Assembly: GCF_021560015.1 (NCBI RefSeq)
Contig: NZ_CP073588.1
Coordinates: 4,453,501-4,517,500 of the forward strand
DNA from: Shewanella vesiculosa
GTDB lineage: Bacteria > Pseudomonadota > Gammaproteobacteria > Enterobacterales > Shewanellaceae
Direction: 5' to 3'
DNA length: 64,000 bases
Shown here: positions 26,231-37,134 of the stretch, piece by piece
Numbering within the stretch: the stretch's first letter is position 1
Layout: each line of letters starts with the position of its first letter
Translations under genes and position numbers: made by a program
The notes under the pieces: generated by a model
Database searches by the model: none
What the model saw: the letters and a program-made list of their open reading frames with translations, nothing else
What the model was told of the DNA's origin: nothing

Positions 26231-27382
26231 TTATAGTCCGGCATCAGCACGAAGAATCTCAGCTTTATCTGTCGCTTCCCAAGGGAATATATCGCGACCA
26301 AAATGGCCATAAGCTGCAGTTTGTTGATAGATAGGACGCGCCAAATCTAGCATTGCGGTTAAACCATAAGGACGCAGCTCAAAGTGCTGACGGATCAATT
26401 TGATCAATACTTCTTCAGACACTTTACCAGTACCGAATGTTTCGATACTAATAGATGTTGGCTCTGCAACACCAATAGCATAAGACACTTGTAGCTCACA
26501 GCGATCAGCAAGACCTGCAGCAACAATATTCTTAGCCACATAACGTGCAGCATAAGCTGCGCTACGGTCTACTTTCGATGGGTCTTTACCAGAGAATGCA
26601 CCGCCACCATGGCGCGCCATTCCGCCGTAAGTATCAACGATAATCTTACGTCCTGTTAAACCACAATCACCAACAGGTCCGCCAATGACAAAGCGACCAG
26701 TAGGGTTGATAAAGTATTTAGTGTCTTTGTTTAACCATTGTGCAGGTAATACAGGCTTGATGATGGTTTCCATTACGGCTTCAATCAAATCTGCTTGTGT
26801 TACGTCTTCACGATGTTGAGTTGACAATACAATCGCATCGATACCGATGATTTTGCCATCGTCATATGCAAAGGTTACTTGGCTTTTTGCATCTGGACGC
26901 AACCAAGGTAAAGTGCCGTCTTTACGCACTTCTGACTGACGCTTAACTAGCTTATGAGCGTAAGTGATAGGTGCAGGCATTAATACGTCGGTTTCATTGC
27001 TGGCATAGCCAAACATTAAGCCCTGATCGCCAGCGCCTTGTTCAGCAGGATCTGAGCGGTCAACGCCTTGATTGATGTCTGGTGACTGTTTGCCAATGGC
27101 ATTAAGTACCGCACATGAATCAGCATCAAAACCCATATCTGAATTGGTGTAACCGATTTCGCGGACGGTTTTACGGGTAATTTCTTCAATGTCTACCCAA
27201 GCAGAAGTGGTGACTTCACCGCCCACTAATACCATACCGGTTTTAACATACGTTTCGCACGCAACACGAGCCTTTGGATCTTGCTCAAGTATTGCGTCTA
27301 ATACCGCATCAGAAATCTGATCGGCGATTTTATCTGGATGACCTTCTGAGACCGACTCAGAGGTAAACAAGTGCTTTGCCAT
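26231..27382 (-). CDS. metK: S-adenosylmethionine synthetase
   Basis: A 383-residue enzyme that makes S-adenosylmethionine from methionine and ATP. Visible motifs are [19 protein letters not shown] at the N-terminus, [12 protein letters not shown], the P-loop-like [19 protein letters not shown] and the C-terminal [12 protein letters not shown]. The length is normal. No convincing Shine-Dalgarno precedes the ATG. Tandem Met boxes 32-47 bp upstream predict MetJ repression. No SAM riboswitch was seen. Confidence 0.97.
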   Translation of the reverse strand: MAKHLFTSESVSEGHPDKIADQISDAVLDAILEQDPKARVACETYVKTGMVLVGGEVTTSAWVDIEEITRKTVREIGYTNSDMGFDADSCAVLNAIGKQSPDINQGVDRSDPAEQGAGDQGLMFGYASNETDVLMPAPITYAHKLVKRQSEVRKDGTLPWLRPDAKSQVTFAYDDGKIIGIDAIVLSTQHREDVTQADLIEAVMETIIKPVLPAQWLNKDTKYFINPTGRFVIGGPVGDCGLTGRKIIVDTYGGMARHGGGAFSGKDPSKVDRSAAYAARYVAKNIVAAGLADRCELQVSYAIGVAEPTSISIETFGTGKVSEEVLIKLIRQHFELRPYGLTAMLDLARPIYQQTAAYGHFGRDIFPWEATDKAEILRADAGL

Positions 27383-27413
27383 AATAGGAAAATCTCGTTG
27401 GTTGCATTTGAAT

Positions 27414-27429
27414 ATACGTCTAGACGTCT
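27414..27429. promoter_or_regulatory. Tandem Met boxes (MetJ operator) of metK
   Basis: Two adjacent 8-mers, ATACGTCT (7 of 8) and AGACGTCT (8 of 8), fit the MetJ repeat AGACGTCT. They overlap a likely -10 element TATATT on the minus strand. Confidence 0.8.
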
Positions 27430-27874
27430 ATTTTAGTCGAAATCTAATTTGATAACACCCCTTAATACGAATTTAAGCAGATAATTGTGCAGTAGTGCAT
27501 GAATATTTTTTACTCTCTATGAGTGTGTTTAGCTAATGGGTTAATTAAACTTATGATTAAATTAGGTTTTAATCATTTTTGTTGGTCTGCTTTAAACACT
27601 TTGGTGCCATTAATTGAACAATATTAAGGATGATTATGAGGTATTAAGTGTTGAGACAAGTTGACGTTTTACTTACACAGCACTGTTTTCTAAGCTGACT
27701 GTCAATAAATAATTACTCAGTATGTAGATGTTCATTACGGGGCTTTTTGCATGTTATCTACCCAATAAACATCAGCGGTAAGACGAACTTAATAGGTAAA
27801 AGTGAGCTTATTACTGACTAAAAATGTAATGAGAGAAATTTTAATTTGCGTCACATCGCCTTGTAGGGGAAAAT
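27430..27874. other. Divergent intergenic region between metK and tkt
   Basis: About 445 AT-rich bases with no supportable gene. It should carry the tkt promoter. Confidence 0.4.
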
Positions 27875-27922
27875 ATGGCTTCACAATTGCCCGCTAGACC
27901 TTACAAACAAGCAGGAGAGAGC

Positions 27923-29918
27923 ATGTCATCTCGTAAAGTACTCGCTAACGCTATTCGCGCCCTAAGTATGGATGCGGTTCAAAAAGCCAATTCTGGTCAT
28001 CCAGGTGCCCCAATGGGTATGGCTGATATCGCCGAAGTGCTATGGAATGATTTTCTAAAGCACAATCCAACTAATCCTAACTGGGTCGATCGCGATCGTT
28101 TTGTTCTGTCAAACGGTCATGGCTCTATGCTTATCTACTCTTTATTGCATTTATCAGGTTATGAGTTGCCGATTGAAGAGTTAAAGCAATTCCGTCAATT
28201 ACATTCAAAAACACCTGGTCATCCTGAGTATGGTTATACTCCAGGTGTTGAAACCACCACCGGTCCTTTAGGCGCAGGTTTGAGCAATGCTGTTGGTATG
28301 GCTATTGCCGAAAAAACCTTAGCGGCTCAGTTTAACCGTCCAGGTCACGATATTGTTGATCATTTTACCTACTGTTTCTTAGGTGATGGCTGTTTAATGG
28401 AAGGTATTTCTCACGAAGCCAGTTCATTAGCCGGCACATTAGGCCTAGGTAAGTTAGTGGCATTTTGGGATGACAACGGTATTTCTATCGATGGTCATGT
28501 TGAAGGTTGGTTCACTGATGATACGCCTAAGCGCTTTGAAGCCTATGGCTGGCATGTTATTGCTGATGTTGATGGTCATAATCCTGATGCCATCCGTGCA
28601 GCAATTGAACAAGCTAAATCTGTCACCGATAAGCCATCGATGATTTGCTGTAAAACCATTATTGGTTTTGGTTCTCCGAACAAATCGGGCAGCCATGATT
28701 GTCATGGTGCACCATTAGGTGATGCTGAAATTGCAGCCGCTCGTGAGTTCTTAAACTGGCCACACGCTCCTTTTGAAATCCCATCTGATGTTTATGCTGG
28801 TTGGGATGCCAAACACAAAGGTGAGGCGAATGAGTCATTATGGAATGACAAGTTTGCTGCATATCAAGCTGCGTTCCCAGAACTTGCTGCAGAATATGAT
28901 CGCCGTGTTTTAAAGGGTGATTTACCTGCTGATTTTGAAGCAAAAGCACAAGCCTTTATCCAAGAAAGCCAAGATAAAGCCGAAGGTATTGCGAGCCGTA
29001 AAGCATCTCAAAATGCGATTGGTTTCTTTGGTGCTATGTTGCCAGAATTACTTGGCGGTAGCGCAGACTTAGCCGGTTCTAACTTAACGCTATGGTCTGG
29101 CTCAAAAGGTATTCAAGACGATCCTGCCGGTAACTACATCTATTACGGTGTACGTGAATTCGGTATGAGCGGTATTATGAACGGTGCGTCGTTGCATGGT
29201 GGTTTTATTAACTATGGCGCTACCTTCATGATGTTTATGGAATACGCGCGTAACGCAGTACGTATGTCAGCATTAATGGGTATTCAAAACATTTTCGTTT
29301 ATACCCATGACTCTATTGGTCAAGGCGAAGATGGTCCAACGCATCAGCCGATTGAGCAATTAGCTAACTTACGTTTAACGCCAAATATGGCAGTATGGCG
29401 TCCATGTGATGCAGCAGAAACGGCTGTTTCATGGAAGGCGGCAATTGAGCGCCGTGATGCACCAACATCATTAGTTTTCAGTCGTCAGGGTCTTAAGGCT
29501 CAAGCGCGTACTGCGGAGCAATTAGCTAACGTTGCTAAAGGCGGTTATGTACTGTCTGATTGTCAAGGCACTGCTGATGTGATCTTAATTGCAACCGGTA
29601 GCGAAGTGCAATTAGCCATGGATTCAGCCGCTGAGTTAAAGCAAACTCGGCCAGAAAGTGCGCGTGGTTTCTATGCCTTCTACGACTGAGTTTGATAAGC
29701 AAGATGCTGCTTACAAAGAATCTGTATTACCAAAAGGTGTCACTAAGCGTGTTGCTATTGAAGCTGCGCATACTGATTTCTGGTACAAATACATTGGTTT
29801 TGAGGGCGGTGTTGTTGGCATGACGACCTTCGGTGAGTCTGCTCCTGGTGGTGATTTACTTAAGCATTTCGGCTTCACTGTTGATAATGTAGTAAAAACT
29901 GTCCAATCTTTAGGATAA
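27923..29918 (+). CDS. tkt: Transketolase, interrupted by a single-base insertion
   Basis: Pentose-phosphate enzyme that moves two-carbon units using thiamine diphosphate. The N-terminal part starts [18 protein letters not shown] (AGGAGA before it) and contains the cofactor motif [16 protein letters not shown] and the pyrimidine-domain segment [17 protein letters not shown]. The frame breaks at about codon 575 and ends early at 29689. Dropping one C at 29648 restores [18 protein letters not shown] and a 664-residue protein of normal length ending in 29918. An upstream in-frame ATG at 27875 also has a ribosome-binding site. This is either a sequencing error or a real inactivating mutation. Head of the tkt-epd-pgk-fba group. 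Confidence 0.93.
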
Positions 29919-29925
29919 TCATCTG

Positions 29926-29958
29926 AGATTAAACACTTATCTATTAAGTGTTTAATCT
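29926..29958. repeat. Long perfect hairpin after tkt
   Basis: A 14-bp perfect stem AGATTAAACACTTA/TAAGTGTTTAATCT with a five-base loop, 7 bp after the tkt stop and just before a GC-rich terminator. It may stabilise the mRNA 3' end. Confidence 0.7.
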
Positions 29959-29965
29959 GTATAAT

Positions 29966-30000
29966 AACGGCTTGCAATATGATTGCAGGCCGTTTTTTTT
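29966..30000 (+). terminator. Terminator of tkt
   Basis: AACGGC-T-TGCAAT / ATTGCA-G-GCCGTT stem followed by eight T. Confidence 0.88.
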
Positions 30001-30107
30001 ATGTCTTTTATTCACGTAAAATAATATATGCTAAATCACTTATATTTCAGTATTTTATCATGGTTGATTAAATAATAAGTGCCTAGGTTAATTACTCTGG
30101 ACCCTAA

Positions 30108-31127
30108 ATGATTCGAGTTGCAATTAATGGTTATGGCCGGATTGGCCGCTCAATACTTCGTGCCTTGTATGAGTCAGGAAAACGTCAACAGATCCAAATT
30201 GTGGCAATCAATGAGTTGGCAAAGCCAGAAGCCATTTGTCATTTAACCCAGTATGACACCACTCATGGTCGTTTTAAGCATACCGTTAAGCTAAAGGATG
30301 ATCAGTTACTGATTGGTGACGACAGTATTTTGTTGCTCAATCAAGCAGATGCTAAGTTACTACCTTGGGCTGAACTTGATATTGATATCGTCTATGAGGC
30401 GACAGGCAGTTTAATCGACCGTCAAGCTTGCGAAGCACACATTTACGCTGGCGCTAAACAAGTACTTATTAGCCATCCTTCTTCTGCAGATGTTGATGCC
30501 ACTATTGTGTATGGCGTTAATCATGATTTGTTACGCCCAGAGCATAGTGTTATTTCTAACGCTTCTTGCACCACTAATTGTATTGTTCCAGTCATCGATG
30601 TTCTCGATAAGCATTTTGAAGTCAAAAGTGGTGCTATTACTACAATTCACTCGGCGATGAATGATCAGCAGGTTATTGATGCTTACCATGATGATCTGCG
30701 CAGAACGCGCGCCGCAGGTCAGTCTATTATTCCGGTTGACACTAAATTAGCTCGCGGTATTGAACGTATTCTGCCGCACATGAAAGATAAGTTTGAAGCC
30801 ATTTCTGTGCGAGTACCAACCATAAATGTGACCGCGATCGACTTATCTGTCACGCTTGAGAAAAAAGTTAATATTGAACAGATTAACAGTGTGTTACAAC
30901 GTGCCTCAAACGGCAGTTTTAATGGTATTTTAGGCTATACTGACGAGCCGTTGGTATCGTGCGACTTTAACCATGATCCCCGTTCAAGTATTGTTGATGG
31001 TACTCAAACTCGTGTCAGCGCAGGCCACTTGGTCAAATTATTATTATGGTGCGACAACGAATGGGGTTTTGCTAACCGCATGTTAGATACCAGTTTAGCG
31101 ATGATCCAAGCAAAACTGGACCAATAA
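30108..31127 (+). CDS. epd: D-erythrose-4-phosphate dehydrogenase
   Basis: A 339-residue GAPDH-family enzyme. The N-terminal NAD-binding loop is [10 protein letters not shown], and the catalytic Cys154 lies in SNASCTTNC. The [19 protein letters not shown] block and the position between tkt and pgk point to Epd (GapB), which makes 4-phosphoerythronate for pyridoxal phosphate synthesis, rather than glycolytic GapA. It has its own region after the tkt terminator and is 81 bp before pgk. Confidence 0.9.
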   Translation: MIRVAINGYGRIGRSILRALYESGKRQQIQIVAINELAKPEAICHLTQYDTTHGRFKHTVKLKDDQLLIGDDSILLLNQADAKLLPWAELDIDIVYEATGSLIDRQACEAHIYAGAKQVLISHPSSADVDATIVYGVNHDLLRPEHSVISNASCTTNCIVPVIDVLDKHFEVKSGAITTIHSAMNDQQVIDAYHDDLRRTRAAGQSIIPVDTKLARGIERILPHMKDKFEAISVRVPTINVTAIDLSVTLEKKVNIEQINSVLQRASNGSFNGILGYTDEPLVSCDFNHDPRSSIVDGTQTRVSAGHLVKLLLWCDNEWGFANRMLDTSLAMIQAKLDQ

Positions 31128-31208
31128 CCTTAATCACATTTTGAGTAATGGGTGTTAACCGATTACACAGTAAAAATTTTGTTTTAACTTAAAAAGGAAA
31201 GGCTAATT

Positions 31209-32384
31209 ATGGCAATTATAAACATGACAGATTTAGATCTACAAAATAAGCGCGTGCTTATTCGCGAAGATTTAAACGTGCCTGTCAGTGACGGTGTGGT
31301 GACCAGTGATGCGCGTTTACGTGCGTCATTACCAACGATTCAACTCGCATTAAAGAAAGGCGCTGCCGTAATGGTAATGTCGCATTTAGGTCGCCCAACA
31401 GAAGGCGAGTTTAATTCTGAGTATTCAATGCAACCGGTAGTGGACTATCTAGTTAAAGCACTTGATTGCCCAGTGCGTCTGGTCAGTGACTACCTTGATG
31501 GCGTTGACGTTAATGTTGGTGAAGTTGTGGTATTTGAAAACGTTCGCTTCAATGTGGGCGAAGGCAAAAACGATGACACATTAGCGAAGAAAATGGCGGC
31601 ATTATGTGACGTGTATGTCATGGATGCTTTCGGTACCGCTCACCGTGCCCAGGCTTCTACTCATGGTGTTGGTGTGTATGCTCCTGTTGCTTGTGCCGGT
31701 CCGTTATTGGCCCAAGAATTAGATGCATTAGGCAAAGCACTGGATAATCCTGCCCGTCCAATGGTGGCGATAGTGGGTGGCTCTAAAGTATCGACCAAAT
31801 TAACTGTCCTTGAAAGCTTATCGACCAAAGTTGACCAGTTAGTCGTCGGCGGCGGTATCGCCAATACTTTTATTGCTGCAGCAGGTTATAAAGTGGGTAA
31901 GTCACTGTATGAGGCTGATTTAGTTGAAGAAGCTAAACGTCTTGTGGCTAACGCTCGAAGCCGTGGTGGTGATATTCCTGTACCAACCGATGTGGTTGTT
32001 GCCAGTGAATTTAGCCCGACAGCGGCCGCGACACTGAAATCTGTCAGTGATGTTACTGACAGCGATATGATTTTCGATATTGGTCCAGACAGTGCTGAAG
32101 CCCTGGCTAAGATAATTGAACAAGCTGGTACCATAGTCTGGAATGGTCCTGTGGGCGTGTTTGAATTCGATCAATTTGGTGAAGGTACCAAGCGTATTGC
32201 TGAGGCCATTGCTAATTCAAAAGCATTTTCTATTGCCGGCGGTGGTGACACTCTAGCGGCAGTGGATAAATACAATATTGCCGACAAAGTATCTTATATT
32301 TCAACCGGCGGTGGTGCTTTCCTTGAGTTTTTAGAAGGCAAAGAACTTCCCGCAGTAGCAATGCTTGAAAAGCGTGGCGCTTAG
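31209..32384 (+). CDS. pgk: Phosphoglycerate kinase
   Basis: A 391-residue glycolytic kinase. Recognisable blocks are [60 protein letters not shown] and the nucleotide loop [11 protein letters not shown]. The length matches E. coli Pgk. AAAGGAAAGG precedes the start. The gene lies between epd and fba in the conserved order. Confidence 0.97.
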   Translation: MAIINMTDLDLQNKRVLIREDLNVPVSDGVVTSDARLRASLPTIQLALKKGAAVMVMSHLGRPTEGEFNSEYSMQPVVDYLVKALDCPVRLVSDYLDGVDVNVGEVVVFENVRFNVGEGKNDDTLAKKMAALCDVYVMDAFGTAHRAQASTHGVGVYAPVACAGPLLAQELDALGKALDNPARPMVAIVGGSKVSTKLTVLESLSTKVDQLVVGGGIANTFIAAAGYKVGKSLYEADLVEEAKRLVANARSRGGDIPVPTDVVVASEFSPTAAATLKSVSDVTDSDMIFDIGPDSAEALAKIIEQAGTIVWNGPVGVFEFDQFGEGTKRIAEAIANSKAFSIAGGGDTLAAVDKYNIADKVSYISTGGGAFLEFLEGKELPAVAMLEKRGA

Positions 32385-32436
32385 TCCACACCAAGTATTG
32401 ATGCCGTAAAACCAAATAATAACTATAAAAAAACTG

Positions 32437-32469
32437 CTCTACCACAGTGGCTGTTTAGCTGCGGTAGAG
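32437..32469. repeat. Hairpin between pgk and fba
   Basis: CTCTACCACAG pairs with CTGCGGTAGAG (10 of 11) around an 11-base loop. The T-run lies on the minus-strand side only, so on the plus strand it is more likely an mRNA-stability or processing hairpin than a terminator. Confidence 0.55.
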
Positions 32470-32534
32470 TAAAAAATCCGTCCAAACGATAGTGACCTAG
32501 GTGAGTAATCACCCTATTATTGGAGAACAAAAAA

Positions 32535-33599
32535 ATGGCTCTTATCTCTCTACGACAACTGCTTGACCACGCTGCAGAGCATGGTTATGGCGTCCCTGCT
32601 TTTAACGTGAATAACCTTGAGCAAATGCGTGCAATTATGCAAGCGGCTGAAGCGACCGACAGCCCTGTGATTGTTCAGGCTTCTGCTGGTGCACGTAAAT
32701 ATGCTCGCCCACAATTTTTAAAATATTTAATGGCAGCGGCACTTGAGCAGTATCCTGATATCCCAGTGTGTATTCATCAAGATCACGGTACTGATCCTGA
32801 CATTTGTCAGCGTTCAATTCAGTTAGGCATGTCTTCAGTCATGATGGATGGCTCGCTAATGGCTGATGGTAAAACACCTGCGTCATATGATTACAACGTT
32901 GATGTCACTCGCCGTACTGTGGCATTTGCCCATGCTTGTGGTGTGTCTGTTGAAGGTGAAATTGGCTGTTTAGGCAGTTTAGAAACTGGCCAAGCGGGCG
33001 AAGAAGACGGTGTCGGGGCTTCGGGCATTCTTAGCATGGACCAAATGTTAACAACGCCAGAAGAAGCTGCGCGTTTTGTTGCCGATACTCATGTTGATGC
33101 ATTAGCCATTGCCATTGGTACTAGCCATGGTGCGTACAAGTTTAGCCGTAAACCTACTGGCGATGTGTTACGTATCGACCGTATTAAAGAAATTCATGCG
33201 CGTATCCCTAACACGCATTTAGTTATGCACGGTTCATCTTCAGTACCGCAAGAATGGCTGAAAATCATTAACCAATACGGTGGTGAAATTCCAGAAACGT
33301 ACGGCGTACCGCTGGAAGAAATCGTTGAAGGTATTAAGCACGGTGTGCGTAAAGTGAACATTGATACCGATTTACGTTTAGCATCAACGGGTGCTGTGCG
33401 TAAATTCTTGGCTGAACATCCAGCAGAATTTGATCCACGTAAATTCTTGAAAGCATCAATGGAAGCGATGGCTGACATTTGTACCACTCGTTATGAAGCA
33501 TTTGGTTGTGCAGGTATGGGCTCTAAAATTAAGCCTAAGTCACTGCAAGCAATGTATAAAGCTTATCAATCTGGCGAACTTGATCCTAAAATCATGTAA
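32535..33599 (+). CDS. fba: Class II fructose-bisphosphate aldolase, CbbA type
   Basis: A 354-residue zinc aldolase. The start at 32535 ([19 protein letters not shown]) follows GGAGA; a near upstream ATG would add five residues. The zinc/substrate residues are in [38 protein letters not shown] and KVNIDTDLR. The sequence follows the CbbA/long class II subtype seen in autotrophic bacteria and Shewanella rather than E. coli FbaA. It cleaves fructose 1,6-bisphosphate in glycolysis and works in reverse in gluconeogenesis. Confidence 0.95.
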   Translation: MALISLRQLLDHAAEHGYGVPAFNVNNLEQMRAIMQAAEATDSPVIVQASAGARKYARPQFLKYLMAAALEQYPDIPVCIHQDHGTDPDICQRSIQLGMSSVMMDGSLMADGKTPASYDYNVDVTRRTVAFAHACGVSVEGEIGCLGSLETGQAGEEDGVGASGILSMDQMLTTPEEAARFVADTHVDALAIAIGTSHGAYKFSRKPTGDVLRIDRIKEIHARIPNTHLVMHGSSSVPQEWLKIINQYGGEIPETYGVPLEEIVEGIKHGVRKVNIDTDLRLASTGAVRKFLAEHPAEFDPRKFLKASMEAMADICTTRYEAFGCAGMGSKIKPKSLQAMYKAYQSGELDPKIM

Positions 33600-33619
33600 A
33601 CCTATTAACGCTAGCATAA

Positions 33620-33656
33620 TAAATCAGCTCATTTTTTGAATGAGCTGATTTTTTTG
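33620..33656 (+). terminator. Terminator of the pgk-fba group
   Basis: ATCAGCTCATT/AATGAGCTGAT stem with a T-rich loop, followed by seven T. Confidence 0.88.
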
Positions 33657-33791
33657 TAACTAAATAACGAAAAATGTTGTTTTTTTAAACGTTATCCAGC
33701 ATTATCCTCGCCTTAAAAATTGACGCTAAAACGTCATCATTTACCCATACAGTCCAAATCTGTTAGCCCACTTTATAGTTGAATTAATTCT

Positions 33792-35132
33792 ATGCTTGTT
33801 AAGCCTAATGCCCCGTTATCGCTATTTTCATTGACTTGGCCATTATTTGTTGATTTTGCTTTACACTTTTTAACTGCCGCAATTAACACCTTTATGATAA
33901 GCCATGTGTCTTATCAAGGTGTGGCGGCGTTGTCTGTTGGTAACATGGTATTTGAACTGGCAATTACGTTATTTAGTTTCGTCAGTATCGGTGCCAGTGT
34001 GGTCATTACCCAGTATTTAGGTTCGCAAAATAAAGCTGCTGCAAGTGCCGTAGTGTATTCATCCATTGGCTTTAATTTTTTAGTTGGCTTGGTCGCTGCG
34101 ATAGGTATTTTATCCGGTTCAACCATGATGTTGAATTTAATGAATTTACCAGCAGAGCTTATGGCCGATGGTAAGTTGTATCTCCAGATTGTTGGTTTAT
34201 GTTTAATTCCTGAGGCGATGGCCATGTGCTTAGCGGCGGGAATGCGGGCACATGGTTTTACTCAGCAAGCCATGTGGGTGACGTTATCGATGAATATCAT
34301 CACTTTTATTGGCAACTTACTATTACTTTATGGTTGGTTTGGTTTGCCACAAATGGGTGTCGCTGGTGTGGCTATCAGTACCGTGGCTGGGCGACTCGTA
34401 GGTGTGAGCATTATGATGCTATTGTTTGTGCGTTACACAAAAATCCCATTGCACTTGCCGAGTATTTTGCGCCCTAATAAAGCCATGCTGAAAAAGGTGT
34501 TTCACATTGGTTTACCTGCCGCGGGCGAAAACGTCTCGTGGATGTTGCAATTTATGGTCGTCACCTCATTTGTTGGCTTAATGGGCGATAAAGCCTTAGC
34601 TGCGCAATCGTTGTATTTTCAAATCTGTATGTTTATTTTATTGTTCGGCTTATCTATCGGTATCGGTAATGAAATTATTATTGGTCATATGGTGGGGGCT
34701 AAGCAATTAAAAGCCGCAGAGCAGCAAATGTATCGAGCATTAAAGTTAGGTCTGATTGTGACCAGTATTGTGGCTTTATTCGCCGCAATATGGGGACCCA
34801 CTCTTGTTGCTTTATTTACGGATGAGCAAGATATTATTGTGCTGGTGGGGCAGTTATTTGTCATCACACTCATTATGGAACCGGGTAGAACCTTTAACTT
34901 AGTGGTGATTAATGCCTTAAGGGCCAGTGGTGACGCCAAATTTCCTTTTTTCATGGGAGTGTTTTCCATGTGGTGTATTGCTGTGCCTGGTGCTTATTAT
35001 CTTGGTATTCACCTTGAGTTTGGCTTGTTGGGCATTTGGGCTGCTTTAGCGTTGGATGAATGGGTTAGGGGATTAGCCATGCTATGGCGCTGGCGAAGTG
35101 GTCGTTGGCACAATAAGAGCCTAGTGGCCTAA
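33792..35132 (+). CDS. MATE family efflux transporter
   Basis: A 446-residue membrane protein with about twelve helices in two related halves, as in NorM/DinF multidrug exporters. The N-half has LTWPLFVDFALHFLTAAINT and SIGASVVITQYLGSQN; the C-half repeats the theme with GLPAAGENVSWMLQFMVV and GIGNEIIIGHMVGAKQ. It should use Na+ or H+ to expel cationic drugs or metabolites. No regulator adjoins it, and the substrate is unknown. Confidence 0.88.
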   Translation: MLVKPNAPLSLFSLTWPLFVDFALHFLTAAINTFMISHVSYQGVAALSVGNMVFELAITLFSFVSIGASVVITQYLGSQNKAAASAVVYSSIGFNFLVGLVAAIGILSGSTMMLNLMNLPAELMADGKLYLQIVGLCLIPEAMAMCLAAGMRAHGFTQQAMWVTLSMNIITFIGNLLLLYGWFGLPQMGVAGVAISTVAGRLVGVSIMMLLFVRYTKIPLHLPSILRPNKAMLKKVFHIGLPAAGENVSWMLQFMVVTSFVGLMGDKALAAQSLYFQICMFILLFGLSIGIGNEIIIGHMVGAKQLKAAEQQMYRALKLGLIVTSIVALFAAIWGPTLVALFTDEQDIIVLVGQLFVITLIMEPGRTFNLVVINALRASGDAKFPFFMGVFSMWCIAVPGAYYLGIHLEFGLLGIWAALALDEWVRGLAMLWRWRSGRWHNKSLVA

Positions 35133-35248
35133 TACTTGAGACAAGACTATTTTTTCAATTTTGTGATCAAAGTGGTAATATGCGTGGAAATTTTAGACAT
35201 ACACCCTCCATTAGATTTTTGTAAATTGTAAATATAGGACGAAATGAC

Positions 35249-35989
35249 ATGAAAAAACTGCTAATTGCTGCAGCTATTACACTAACCATGCCATTTGCAG
35301 CACATGCTGGAAGTGAGTTTGTTGAAGGCGATGCGACTTTGGCTGGTGAGGCTGAAGTAGGTGCCACATTAACGACAGGTAACACTGATACTTCTTCGTT
35401 TAAAGCGCGCTTAGCGTTAAAGCAAGAATTGGGTAACTGGGAAAATCAGTATGTGTTAGAAGGACTGTACAAAGAAGACACTAAAGAAGTGACTGCAAAG
35501 CGTTATTTTCTTGGGGTGCAAGGTAACTACCAGATTAATGATGTGAGCTATATGTTTGCTAACACAAACTATGAAGTGGATCCATTTACGGGTTACGATT
35601 TAACGTCTACCACGTCTGCCGGTTATGGTCATCGCTTTATCGATACTGACAGAATGTCTTTAAAAGCAGAGGCAGGTCCTGGTTATATTTACCAACAACT
35701 TGATGAAGAATCATCACTTGCTGAAGGTTACGATAGCCAAGACAGTATTATTGCTCACGCAGTTATCGATTTCCAAACTAAGATCAGCGACTCATCTAAG
35801 TTCCAACAGAAATTTATTGCCGATTGGGGGTCTAAATTAGATGCTCGTTCTGAAACATCACTGACTGCCAATATTATTGGCGCATTAGCGATGAAGTTTG
35901 CCGTTATTGTTCGTTATAACAGTGAACCGCTTGATGATAAAGAAAGCACAGATACTGAAACAAACATGACATTACTTTATGCATTCTAA
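35249..35989 (+). CDS. DUF481 family outer-membrane protein
   Basis: A 246-residue protein. The signal peptide MKKLLIAAAITLTMPFAAHA is followed by a salt-type acidic beta-rich domain: GEAEVGATLTTGNTDTSSFKAR near the N-terminus and alternating aromatic strands up to a terminal TETNMTLLYAF, ending in Phe like many outer-membrane barrels. This matches the DUF481 (YdiY-like) family of unknown role. A monocistronic unit with its own terminator. Confidence 0.85.
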   Translation: MKKLLIAAAITLTMPFAAHAGSEFVEGDATLAGEAEVGATLTTGNTDTSSFKARLALKQELGNWENQYVLEGLYKEDTKEVTAKRYFLGVQGNYQINDVSYMFANTNYEVDPFTGYDLTSTTSAGYGHRFIDTDRMSLKAEAGPGYIYQQLDEESSLAEGYDSQDSIIAHAVIDFQTKISDSSKFQQKFIADWGSKLDARSETSLTANIIGALAMKFAVIVRYNSEPLDDKESTDTETNMTLLYAF

Positions 35990-36024
35990 GTTAATGTTCA
36001 AGCGACATTAATACGTGTAACGTT

Positions 36025-36054
36025 TAAAAAAAGCTGGCTTTGCCAGCTTTTTTT
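36025..36054 (+). terminator. Terminator of the DUF481 gene
   Basis: AAAAAGCTGGC-TTT-GCCAGCTTTTT palindromic stem with long A and T tracts. Confidence 0.9.
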
Positions 36055-36387
36055 ATGCTCGTTTGAAATGGTGTCATATCATCAGTCTTGATACTTAATG
36101 CGACCTTGCATGTCTCAATATGTTAGTACTATTCTATAGGCTACCTGTTATTGGTTCGACTTCTTGATCCCATCTCTCAATCTGGATTTTGCCATAGCTC
36201 CAATGCGGTAATTTAGTCCTTTCTACATTCATTATCGTGCAATTAAACCTCGCGCAAAAAAAACGCTATATTCGCGGACTGGTTCACGAATTAGTTATAT
36301 TATCCGCAGGATAGTCGACTTAGCAGCCATTAGGTTCTCAGTTTGAGAGTATACTTTTTGTATCGGTCGATACACTGGAACAGTGCG
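36055..36387. other. Intergenic region upstream of the ToxR-like gene
   Basis: About 330 bp without a supportable gene. It presumably holds the promoter of the membrane cluster. Confidence 0.4.
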
Positions 36388-37134
36388 ATGCAAATAGGAT
36401 GTTGTTGGTTCGACAGTACGCAACGATTATTGATAAATCAGACCTCCGCTGTGCAGTGGCATTTAAATGATCGCGAGTATTGGGTTGTGAGTCAATTAGT
36501 CCAGCATCGTGGTCAAGTCGTGCCGCTATCTATACTTGAAGCTGTGGCGATTTCAGCTGACAGCCCTCAGCCACTATCTCAAGTTGAGCTGCTAGAAATT
36601 ATCGACAAAATCACTGATTATTTGTGTAACAACCATAGCAATCTTATTGAGTATGTACCTGATCAAGGCGTTATTTTATATGCTTTTGCAAGCGCCAAAC
36701 ACACCAAGATATTTGAGCAACCTAATAAGCTATTATCTGTAGGCCAATATCTGTTTATTATTGTCATTCTATTAAGTGTATTGTTATTTGTTTACTCTAA
36801 ACTTAACCCTCCAGAGCTTACTCAAGCTGATGTAGTACAGCAAATATTGGCCTCAGATGGTCGTATTGTTCAGCTGTTTGTATTTGGTAATAATAATCCG
36901 CAAGATGCGCAATTACATGCGGATTGTTTATCTTCGCAATTACGCTTATGTCATCATATCCGCTGGGACTCCATCAATATGACATTATCATCTAATCAGC
37001 ATTACGTTAGTTTTACCTTGGGTGACTCCACAGCAGAAATACCATTAGTGAATAGCATTAAAGTGAATGTTGATAATATGAGTGTGCCATTTATCACTCA
37101 AGAATGGCTATTAAAGGTGGCCATTTGTGGCTAG
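36388..37134 (+). CDS. Membrane-bound ToxR/CadC-like transcriptional regulator
   Basis: A 248-residue protein. The ATG at 36388 follows GGAACA. The N-terminal region (about 1-100) resembles a winged-helix DNA-binding domain of the OmpR/ToxR type: LNDREYWVVSQLVQHRGQVVPLS, then LSQVELLEIIDKITDYL and a beta-hairpin LIEYVPDQGVILYAF. A single transmembrane helix (YLFIIVILLSVLLFVYS) leads to a periplasmic domain with a cysteine pair. Such proteins act as one-component sensors across the inner membrane. It overlaps the next gene by 8 bp; that partner looks FidL-like. Signal and targets are unknown. Confidence 0.7.
   Translation: MQIGCCWFDSTQRLLINQTSAVQWHLNDREYWVVSQLVQHRGQVVPLSILEAVAISADSPQPLSQVELLEIIDKITDYLCNNHSNLIEYVPDQGVILYAFASAKHTKIFEQPNKLLSVGQYLFIIVILLSVLLFVYSKLNPPELTQADVVQQILASDGRIVQLFVFGNNNPQDAQLHADCLSSQLRLCHHIRWDSINMTLSSNQHYVSFTLGDSTAEIPLVNSIKVNVDNMSVPFITQEWLLKVAICG

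Noticed and set aside
27383..27480. Possible SAM riboswitch in front of metK
   Set aside because: No SAM-I/II-like conserved core was seen; Met boxes explain the regulation.
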